Shown: in pieces, positions 34,233-45,900 of the stretch | Layout: every line of letters begins with the position of its first letter | Position numbering within the stretch: position 1 is the first letter of the stretch | DNA from: Limnoperna fortunei | Taxonomy: Eukaryota; Mollusca; Bivalvia; Mytilida; Modiolidae | Assembly: GCA_944474755.1 (NCBI GenBank) | Contig: OX104112.1 | Location: 4,436,001-4,500,000 of the forward strand | DNA: 64,000 bases | Direction: 5' to 3' | Position numbers and translations under genes: made by a program | Notes under the pieces: generated by a model | What the model was told of the DNA's origin: nothing | The model's database searches: none | Seen by the model: the letters and a program-made list of their open reading frames with translations, nothing else

Positions 34233-34764
34233 TTCACCTGAAATGCATAAAACCCAATCCGTTACATAGATTTATCTTTTGTGTGGGCTTTGCAATTTGG
34301 CAAAAATAAGCACATATTTGATTTTGCTTCGTCTTTCTTATTCCATACCATTTCGTTTTAAATATTGCCACTTTTAAACTGAAAATGCACTAAATTGCTA
34401 CAAAATCACGTGATTTACAGTGATAATTCTCCCTTGTAAAGTGGGATTATATTGAGAAATCGCTGTATTGCATGCAAGTCTGAAACATTTCTCTTTGGCC
34501 TTAAAGCATTTAATAAGCACATTTTATTAAAGATGATTAAGACACGGAAAGGGGTTGCGGGGGGCGGGAAGTTGAATAGAATTTACCACATTTTAAAATT
34601 GTCAACTAAATCTATGTGACCAGTTGTACTGTAGGAGGAATTTAATATATTGGAACCACTTAGAGATCGAACAAATGCATATTTCAAGGGGAAAAACTGC
34701 TTGACCAGAAGTACCAAATATAAGTGCACAACTTAATTTACCGACTAAATGCATTTGATTATCA

Positions 34765-36943
34765 CTATAAATAAGTCACCATAACACTCTGCTGACTGAT
34801 CGAGCGATTAATAAGTGATTCCAGACTCCGAGATCGTGTTATAGGCTTTGGTGTTGTAAGAATCGGTGATTCTTGTTTTGATTTTGAACCCCCTATAAGA
34901 TGATAAATGCCTTCTAAACTAGAGATTGAATTGGCATTATAGTCTGTTTCTACTTTGTACATTTTTGATTTCATTTGCTTTGTTTTCTGTTTCGAGGAAA
35001 GCGGAATGATCTCAATACTGTTTATGTATTTTGGAATCTCATTGGACCTACTTGTAGGTTCCGATTTTTTTGGAGCTATTTGTACAGAATTTATATACAT
35101 TTGTGTCCGTTGTCTTGAATTCACGGCAGATTGCTTTAATTTGGGTGAACTTGGTTTGCCAAAAAATTCGTCCTCTAACTGATGATTATGTCGCTTTTTC
35201 TTTTCAAGTGTTGGAATGTCGTCAAAAACAGCACATGACATCTGAACTGACGAGTTACTATTTTGAAGTATTGCTGGAATTCCACTGGTTGCCCTTATAT
35301 TTGTGACATCAGAATCTGTCTTTTCCAAAATCTGAGGAACAACAACAGGTGGCAGTGGAGCTCGATGTTTTTTCTCACTGACATTTTTCACATTTTTCTA
35401 TCCGCTAACCACAGATGTATCACAAGCATTTGACAATACAGGATTGTGACTGTTTTCATAAACATGTGGTGATTTGGCTGTGTTCTCTATTCCACTTTTT
35501 AATAAATGTTCATCATCTATATCGAGATATTCTAAATTATCATCTTCCCAATAAGCACCTTGACTATTTTTGTGGATGAGTGGATGTTCTTTCACTTGAC
35601 TTGGAGGAATTAATTCCCCTTTTAATTATTTCCACTTCCTGTCTAGTCCTTTGTATTTTTTCTTCCTTTGGTGACAATTTGCCATCAGTTTTCGAGTTTT
35701 TGGAATATGTGTGAGGATTGATGTCACTATTTACTTTACTTTTGTCTTTTTTTGAAGACTTTGCAGAATTTTTGGACTGTATCAAAGAAGAATTATGGGG
35801 AACTACTTGTCGAGAAGTTTGCCCTGGAAGATACTGTCCTCCATTCTGCTGATACTTTGTATCAGGCTCCGGCTCAGATCCCCCTATGCTGTGTGCTTGT
35901 GATGACTGCTCAGGTCCATGAATGAGCACCTCAATACTATGTGACGATGTCTTAAGTCCACCATTGAAATCCGTCATTACAGGATTTGCTGGTACTGACT
36001 GAGTTGAGTTTAAACTGTCTGTACTTTGTCTAGACGCCCTTGCCATTTGCATTTGATGAAATAAGATGGCATCACGATCAATATTCATTGGATAATTATA
36101 ATCTTTCTTAAACTCAACAGATTCAACAGCGTTTGAAGGTGTCATTAGAGCATTTGAGCCAAAAAAGTTGTTTTTGGATCCACGTCTGTTACATGATGCT
36201 GGAAGTAATAAATTTTTATCACTGTCATTGATTTCCCAATTATCGTCAATATCGTCATTAAATTGATCTACAAACAACCCATTCTGACCCGTCCCTCTAT
36301 CAAGAAAAGCATGTTGTAGTTCCTTATTTTTTACTTCCTCTGTTAATTTCTTTTGCAACATTTCTTCCCAGTTTTCAGAAATATTCCCATTTTCACCTTC
36401 GACCTGTTTCAGACTTACATACTCTCCTCCTTCATCTTGAAAAACAGATGAAGCCTGCATACGACTCTTATGCCTGTCTTTAAGTTTAACAATCTCCATG
36501 GGAACCACTTCTTCCTTTTCTGCCATTTCTGCTTGTTTTCTACGTTTATCCATTTCTCTCATTAAATCTCGACTTTTTAAGTCAGACAGCAAATTCTGCT
36601 CTGCTTCAAACTGTGTTTCTAAGATTTCTTTCATCCTGTTCCTTTCTCTGTTTGACAATAACAACCTTACAACCAGAACACCAATACTTTCCTTTGACCC
36701 GTAACCTTGTGCCAGGTCCTGCAGTTTCTTTGCTGCTACAACTTGATCAGGAGTGTCTTTTATTTCATCTACAGCTCCCTGGTATGAAACAAACTTCCAA
36801 AGGCCATGGTTAGCAATTATCAAAACTTGATCGTCATTACGTAGACTGAAACTTGTAACGTGAGGTTCTGGAATGACGTGTGGAAACAAGAAGCTACATC
36901 CTAGAAGTCGTGAGTTGTACGTTACACCACTGACTTGACCATC
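34765..36943 (-). CDS. PHLPP: PHLPP-like terminal exon: end of phosphatase domain and polar tail (two disruptions)
   Basis: Acceptor tttctatttttag. Begins DGQVSGVTYNSRLLGCSFLF, then VTSFSLRNDDQVLIIANHGL, WKFVSYQGAVDEIKDTPDQV and VAAKKLQDLAQGYGSKESIG, the end of the PPM domain. A coiled-coil-like stretch follows (RMKEILETQFEAEQNLLSDL) and then a Ser/Asn-rich tail. At AAAAGGGG (about 35620) one base must be lost to continue as GELIPPSQVKEHPLIHKNSQ and AYWEDDNLEYLDIDDEHLLK; otherwise the protein stops at about 35566. An in-frame TAG at 35400-35398 then interrupts, after which the same frame runs open for 210 codons and ends SISQQSVMVTYL, a class I PDZ ligand (T-x-L), as expected for PHLPP. The extended tail is therefore probably real. 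Confidence 0.85.
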
Positions 36944-39900
36944 CTAAAAATAGAAATTCATTTGTATCAAACTCATATTAAAAGATGTTTTCTGTAGTGT
37001 TTTAGACGTTATGGTTTTCTCCATTCCAATGTAACAACAATAAATAATGAGTTAACTGACTAAAATGAGAATTTTTTTAATTTCTTATATTTCAGAAATT
37101 ATCCAGTGTCTATAAGTACTGCTTGCTGTTTAGTTGTTGTACATGCATCAAACATCCACATTTATTGGGAGAAAAATATAATAGCCTTTTGAAACCACTG
37201 ACCTTCAGCAGAATAATAGAAAATATTTGTAAATAGAATTTGAAGTCGACCAACCTGACAGAAGTCAGACTTAACCTCACAATCTCAGGGATGAGATGCC
37301 TAAGTGACCACCTACTTTAACCATTCAGTCACTCAGGCCCCCAGATTTTTTATATGATATCTAATGTTACCAGGATTAACACAAAAAAAAGCAACTCCTT
37401 CAATTAGTCTGGCCAATCAGAAGAAAAATAGTAAAGAAAACCGACCGAACAACAAGATCCAAAAGTCAAGGGACAGTTAAAAATTCGGATATAGACAAAC
37501 GCAACACAAAAAAAAACAAAAAAAACATAAAGAGAGTAGCCCGAACCCAATAAAAACCATCAGGTGCTCTGGACGAGTAAGCAGTGCCTGCCTCTAATTA
37601 GACAAAGTTCGAGTTACTCATCGTCATGTCTTGGGAAAAGTCAAATCCAGGAATAAGAATCACTACCTATGACACTGCAGTGATCGGTCTAGAAAATCGG
37701 TATACTGATCGCATGAGCTAGAATAACGTATAAGTTGTGAAATGTACACACCATACGCTGGAGCTGCTGCTGAAATGTTGCTGTCGATGAACGGGAAGAA
37801 CATATATGAATACTTTTTTGCATAATAGATACCTCTGTGATAATTCCACCTGATTTATAAATCCTCTGTCTTTCTTCCTTGTCTTTATTGGCAACAAACA
37901 ATCTTGATAAAGGAACAGCTTCACCATGGTGACAGATCACAGCCTCAGTATCACCAACATTTGCTACATTCAGCACAAATCTGTTATCTGCTTCGGACTT
38001 CCTTATATGGCAAAGTATGCCTGCAGCTCCAATTTTCTGACCAACTGATTTCAGTTTACTGTAAAAACAAACAGTAAACATAAATTTCTATTCTATTTTA
38101 TTAAAATTTACAGTCAAACTATGCTCAAACTTGGATGGCTCAAATACCACCGATTTCTCAAACTGTTTTTGAAGTCCTGTCATTTATTTCTATATACCCG
38201 TATGCTTGTACAAAAAAAAAGGTTATTCAAAAGCCAATTTCTCGAAAACCCAAACACATGTATAGGTCCCTTTGATAGTTAATTAATGCAAGTCACTATC
38301 AATAACTGGAATTAAAATTATAAGAATCGGTGTGAAGCAATTAACTTCAGGTACAAAAGACGTGGATAACAGAAGCCATAACAATTAGTACAGGTGTTTC
38401 ATTTTAAAAAGCAGATAATAATTTGTCATGACTGGTGTTTAATTTTAACAGGCAAATAAACATCAATTTTTGTTAAATAAAAGTATATTCGATTTCTCGA
38501 AAACCCAAACACATGTATAGGTCCCTCTGATAGTAAATTCATGTCAGTCACTATCAATAACTCGAATTAAAATTATAAGCATCGGTGTGAAGCAATTAAC
38601 TTAAGGTACAAAAGTCGTGGATAACAGAAGCCATAACAATAAGTACAGGTGTTTCATTTAAAAAAGCAGATAATAATTTGTCATGACAGGTGATTAAATT
38701 TAACAGGCAAATAAACGTTAATTTTTGTTAAATAAAAGTATTAACTGCACCAATCGGATTATGAAATCAAAATGAAATCATTCCAGTTAAAAATCATTTA
38801 CCACTTTTGTTAATAAGTGCAGTTTATTTGATATTAAAAACAATTGTTAAAGCCAAGATAACATGTCAGCAATGAATACTGTAGGAACTATTGACGTGAT
38901 TTAACTGAGACAGTGTACAAACTGGTTTTTGCACAATCAAGAGAAGTAAAAAATAACAGATGTTGAAATTTCAAATTTCACATACTATAACACCTGACAT
39001 AACTTTATTAGTGTACAAATTCTTGAAATAAACATCTAAATACATTTAAAATGAATTTTCGTTCACAAAATAACAATACCGCATGTAGGAAATTAACGAG
39101 TGACTTAAAAACAAAAACTGCCATGGTACATAACAGATTGTCCAACTTTGGTTACCCTGAACTACCAATAGCTGGACCCAGCAAGTTTGAGTTATCAAAG
39201 TTATATTGTATATGTAAATCAAATGTGACCTAAAAACAAAAACTGCCATGGTACATAACAGATTGTCCAACTTTGGTTGCCCTGAACTACCAATAGCTGG
39301 ACCCAGCAAGTTTGAGTTATCAAAGTTATATTGTATATGTAAATCAAATGTGATATCATCGAAATCAGGAATATCATACTAAAATAGGGAGACAACTGAA
39401 AACAATTAGTATTATTATATTTTTTTATTTCTTAAACATAGGTTGGGAATATTCAACAATGAATTAAAACATAGAGCATAATAATTAATTAGTCTCTTTA
39501 GCCATGTGTTAAAGTAGTTAGTCTTTAGCCATGTGTTAAAGTAGTTAGTCTTTAGCCATGTGTTAAAGTAGTTAGTCTTTAGCCATGTGTTAAAGAAGTT
39601 AGTCTTTAGCCATGTGTTAAAGTAGTTAGTCTTTAGCCATGTATTAAAGTAGTTAGTCTTTGGACATGTGTTAAGTTAATCTTTAGCCATGTGTTAAAGT
39701 AGTTAGTCTTTAGCCATGTGTTAAAGTAGTTAGTCTTTAGCCATGTGTTACAGTAGTTAGTCTTTAGCCATGTGTTAAAGTAGTTAGACTTTAGCCATGT
39801 GTTAAAGTAGTTAGTCTTTAGCCATGTGTTAAAGCAGTTAGTCTTTAGCCATGTGTTAAAGTAGTTAGTCATCATCATCAACATGTCATCATTTAACAGG

Positions 39901-42900
39901 AAATAATGAAAAATCTGCTTTCTACATGTTCAGCAAGCATTAATTCAATCATATATACCTGTATATAGCCAGCATTGTGTACTTCATATAGTTGTGGTGA
40001 GTAGTTTGGTGATGAATCTCACCAAGTATTGCCTTGTCCCCATTGTTCTGCAGTAGTTTGACAACTTCGTCACTTCTACCACCATCAAATATACCAAAAA
40101 GCCCCTCCACTTCATTGGCAAAGCTTGGCTTGTTGATTATCCCTACTGACAACCTATTTTATATAAATAACATGTATTATTTATTTTGGAAACATTAAAA
40201 ACTTTAAAATATTAAATATTTGTAAAACACTTCAAGCAAAATTCAGACTTTTAAAAAAATAAAACTCCATACTATTCTTTTCCACTCTTAGCAACAAAAC
40301 AGTTTTTTTCCTTGACAGTATAGTTTTACTTTTTTGATGTGTGACAAAAATGTTCTATAAAGACTTCATATAAATTTTGCCTCAAACAGCAAGAAGGTAC
40401 AACTGATATATAATTATATATGAGGATACCAGTTATCAGAAGGTACAACTGGTACATAATTATATAAGAGGATACCAGTTATCAGAAGGTACAACTGGTA
40501 CATAATTGTATAAGAGGATACCAGTTATCAGAAGGCACAACTGGTACATAATTGTATAAGAGGATACCAGTTATCAGAAGGCACAAATGGTACATAATTA
40601 TATAAGAGGATACCAGTTATCAGAAGGTACAACTGGTACATAATTATATAAGAGGATACCAGTTATCAGAAGGTACAACTGGTACATAATTATATAAGAG
40701 GATACCAGTTAATAAAAGGTACAACTGGTACATAATTATATAAGAGGATACCAGTTAATACAAGGTACAACTGGTACATAATTATATAAGAGGATACCAG
40801 TTAACAGAGGTACAAATGGTTCATAATTATATAAGAGGATACCAGTTATCAGAAGGTACAACTGGTACATAATTATATAAGAGGATACCAGTTAATAAAA
40901 GGTACAACTGGTACATAATTATATAAGAGGATACCAGTTAATACAAGGTACAACTGGTACATAATTATATAAGAGGATACCAGTTAACAGAGGTACAAAT
41001 GGTTCATAATTATATAAGAGGATACCAGTTATCAGAAGGTACAACTGGTACATAATTATATAAGAGGATACCAGTTATCAGAAGGTACAACTGGTACATA
41101 ATTATATAAGAGGATACCAGTTAATAAAAGGTACAACTGGTACATAATTATATAAGAGGATACCAGTTAATACAAGGTACAACTGGTACATAATTAAATA
41201 AGAGTATACCAGTTAACAGAGGTACAAATGGTTCATAATTATATAAGAGGATACCAGTTATCAGAAGGTACAACTGGTACATAATTATATAAGAGGATAC
41301 CAGTTAATAAAAGGTACAACTGGTGCATAATTATATAAGAGGATACCAGTTAACAGAAGTACAACTGGTACATAATTATATAAGAGGGTACCAGTTAATA
41401 AAAGGTACAACTGGTACATAATTATATAAGAGGATACAAGTTAAGAGAAGGTACAACTGGTACATAATTATATAACAGGATACCAGTTAAGAGAAGGTAC
41501 AACTGGTACATAATTATATAAGAGGATACCAGTTAACAGAAGGTACAACTGGTACATAATTATATAAGAGGGTACCAGTTAACAGAAGGTACAACTCGTA
41601 CATAATTATATAACAGGATACCAGTTAATAAAAGGTACAACTGGTACATAATTATATAAGAAGACACCAGTTATCAGAAGGTACAACTGGTACATAATTA
41701 TATAAGAGTATACCAGTTAACAGAAGTACAAATGGTTCATAATTATATAAGAGGATACCAGTTAACAGAAGGTACAACTGGTACATAATTATATAAGAGG
41801 GTACAGGTTAACAGAAGTACAAATGGTACATAATTATATAAGAGGATACCAGTTAATAAAGGGTACAACTAGTACATAATTATATAAGAGGATACCAGTT
41901 AACAGAGGTACAAATGGTTCATAATTATATAAGAGGATACCAGTTATCAGAAGGTACAACTGGTACATAATTATATAAGAGGATACCAGTTAATAAAAGG
42001 TACAACTGGTGCATAATTATATAAGAGGATACCAGTTAACAGAAGTACAACTGGTACATAATTATATAAGAGGGTACCAGTTAATAAAAGGTACAACTGG
42101 TACATAATTATATAAGAGGATACAAGTTAAGAGAAGGTACAACTGGTACATAATTATATAACAGGATACCAGTTAAGAGAAGGTACAACTGGTACATAAT
42201 TATATAAGAGGATACCAGTTAACAGAAGGTACAACTGGTACATAATTATATAAGAGGGTACCAGTTAACAGAAGGTACAACTGGTACATAATTATATAAC
42301 AGGATACCAGTTAATAAAAGGTACAACTGGTACATAATTATATAAGAAGACACCAGTTATCAGAAGGTACAACTGGTACATAATTATATAAGAGTATACC
42401 AGTTAACAGAAGTACAAATGGTTCATAATTATATAAGAGGATACCAGTTAACAGAAGGTACAACTGGTACATAATTATATAAGAGGGTACAGGTTAACAG
42501 AAGTACAAATGGTACATAATTATATAAGAGGATACCAGTTAATAAAGGGTACAACTAGTACATAATTATATAAGAGGATACCAGTTAATAAAAGGTACAA
42601 CTGGTACATAATTATATAAGAAGATACCAGTTAACAGAAGGTACAACTGGTACATAATTATATAAGAGGGTACCAGTTAACAGAAGTACAAATGGTACAT
42701 AATTATATAAGTTTGTTTGTTTGTTTGATGGTGTTTAACGCCACTTTCAGCAATTTTTCAGCTATATCATGGCGACCAGTTTTTATTGGGGGAGGAAGCC
42801 GGAGTACCCGGAGAAAACCCCCGACCTGCGGTAGGAAAACTGGCAATCCTTGTCAATTAAGATTGGAATCGAGTACACCCTGCCTGCAGTGAGAATCGAA

Positions 42901-45900
42901 CCCGCAATCTCGGTGTTGACAGACCACGTGATCAATAGTAGACGAACTACCTTGACCACTCGGCCACCGAGGCCCCTAATTATATAAGAGGATACCAGTT
43001 AATAAAAGGTACAACTAGTACATAATTATATAAGAGGATACCAGTTAATAAAAGGTACAACTGGTACATAATTATATAAGAGGATACCAGTTATCAGAAG
43101 GTACAACTGGTACATAATTATATAAGAGTATACCAGTTACAGAAAGTACAACTTGTTCATAAATATATAAGAGGGTACCAGTTAATAAAAGGTACAACTG
43201 GTACATAATTATATAAGAGGGTACCAGTTAACAGAAGTACAAATAGTACATAATTTTATAAGAGGATACCAGTTAATAAAAGGCACAAATGATACATAAT
43301 TATATAAGAGGATACCAGTTAACAGAAGGTAAAACTGGTACATAATTATATACAAGGATACCAGTTACAGAAGTACAGATGGTACATAATTATATAAGAG
43401 GATATCAGTTAAGAGAAGGTACATCTAGTACATAATTATATTAACAGTAAAAACAAATCCCCATCAATTCTGTTGATATCTATAGTCTAACAAGCCATCT
43501 ATGAATTGTTGGTGCCATATTGGCACAAAGAACAATTTTAATTGGGCTGTTTGTTTTTTTAACATGACAGTGATTTAGCTAGCCCTTGCCACTTTCGCAA
43601 TTGGCAAATCCTTTTCAGAAATGACGAAAATATTTTGAGCGTATTTCGCCACTTAAAATTTTAAAATTTCAAAATTTTCATCGTCAAAATTGTATAGATA
43701 AATCCAAACATCTTACCTAAGGTACAGGTTTATGACCCAAGGCAATTAAAGTAATTATGTAATAGACATGCCACCAGGGCCCAGCGCCATAAACATTTTC
43801 TTTGCTGAGAACTTTTTTATTCTCAATTTCATCCAATCAAATCTATCATTTTCCCTTGTTGTCATGGTAATTGAGTAAATTCTCATGCTGAGAAAAACTG
43901 TTTTACTCAAGTATGTTTTATGGCGCTGGGCCCAGATATTATTTGATAATTAATCACTTAAGTACTGTGTACACATCATCACACGCGATCAAACATAGCA
44001 GTTGGATAGTCCCACATCGCCTTGTTCATCATTGCTCTGTCATTTTGACAAAGACATCTTAAATTTCCTTATAATTTTATTGCTATTATAGTCAGAAATT
44101 ATCATATTTTTGTTATAGCCTCGTATTTATCATGTACGCGCCATTTGTTTACGCTGGTTCCATCGTGCTTTTACTTTATATATATAGTGTAGGTTAAAAT
44201 ACTATCAGAAACCAGTTCAAAGCAAAAGATAATACTGACAGTTTTCAGAGCGGATATGAACTCGATGCCGGAGATGGCAAAATACGATGCTTCTAGAATT
44301 TAAATGACTTGTAAAAATTTAAACATAAACAAAAATTAATATTTTGGCAATCACTTTTGTAAAGTTTTTCTTTAAATCTGCTCAAATATGTTCTATGGCA
44401 ATATTACATTGAATACATAATATATTATAAAATTGTGCTAGAAAATATTAATTATTTATTCATGTTTATTGTATTCATTAATTAATGATCTTGCATGCAT
44501 TTATACATATAAATAAATATACACACATATAAGATCTTAAAAATCGTTACATGCAAAAGTGACTAATTGTTCAAAAATCCTAGCTAAAACCCCGCACGAT
44601 TATGGCGCAAAGTGCCCCATGTATGCTGTTATGAAACAGGACTTACTTTATTCAATGTTACTCAAGGAATTCCCCCCCCCCAGTTTTTTAATATACTTAC
44701 TTATTCCTAATTCCAGATGTTTGTGACAGCCCTGTTTGCCATAGTAACCCGGTACTGTCAAACACTGCCTGTCGGAGGTCAAGTATTGACCTGTTCTGAC
44801 CTCGCATATCTACACTACATATCTTCTTCATATTGCTATAAATAAAACATTGTTAAATACAATTGTTGTCAATTGATGTTATTAAATAAGCTGGTTAAAT
44901 TTCTAGTTTGGTTAAAATGAAGGACATGTTTATTGTACAAATTCTGGCTCAAAAAAACATCTGTATTATTTTCTTGGTTGACATAACCTGTTAAAAACAA
45001 ACTTGGCCATGTCACAAAACCATGTATTGAACAATTTGACAATTAATTTTAGTAGTAGACTAATCAGAAACTGTTTTTCTCTTTTTAGTAACTGACGACT
45101 TGACTTTCTTCCCAAAAAGTCAAATCCAATAACAAGCTACTTGTTAATGCAAGCTTGCTATATCCAACGTTTCAGCATGATTGGTTTATATGTTTTTCTA
45201 TTTTTAGCAACAGTGACCTTGATCTTGATCCGAGTGGCAACAAATGCATTCACAAGCTTGGTCTTCATGAAAGCTTTCTATATATCCAAAATTTCAGTAA
45301 GATTGGTTTATCCAAACTGAAGTTATTGACTGGAAACCCTCTGTTTGATGCCACCTGCCTGCCATCTTATTACCTTGACTTTCGTTGAAAACCTGGTTAA
45401 AAAGTTAACCAAGAGCAACAAACTGCATGTAAAAAATAAATCCTCATTGCTGGAGTGCACAGTTTTAATTTTTAAATGTTAAAATTTTTACAAGAAAAAT
45501 ATACCTGATTCCTTTGAGAACCGTGGTATCTAAGTTGATGTTGTTACCAGATATGTCTAACAGATTCACCTGAGATGACATCAGATTGGCTACTGTAATA
45601 TCTGACAATCTGTTAGATCCCACCTCTAACACCTGTCAAAATAGTGTATGCATTAAATTATTAGAATTATCTCCCCTACAATATAGTAATATCTGACAAT
45701 CTGTTAGATCCTACCTCTAACACCTGTCAAAATATTGTATACATTAAATAATAAGGATTGTCTCCCCTACACTATAGTAATATCTGACAATCTGTTAGAT
45801 CCCACCTCTAACACCTGTCAAAATATAGTATGCATTAAATAATTAGAATTATCTCCCCTACAATATAGTTATATCGGACAATCTGTTAGATCCTACCTCT

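Noticed and set aside
33089..34309. 406-codon gene
   Set aside because: It is a pure 87-bp tandem array; open only because the period is a multiple of three. Kept as a finding, not a gene.
39633..39884. Minus frame with nine-residue YFNTWLKTN repeats
   Set aside because: Created by the 27-bp intronic minisatellite inside the PHLPP-like gene.
42692..42892. Small plus-strand gene (MVHNYISLFVCLMVFNATFS...); similar frames at 49375 and 48808
   Set aside because: These are translations of the antisense strand of the SINE family.
40390..43440. CRISPR-like regularly spaced direct repeats
   Set aside because: Repeat units are contiguous without unique spacers and the genome is eukaryotic; an ordinary minisatellite.
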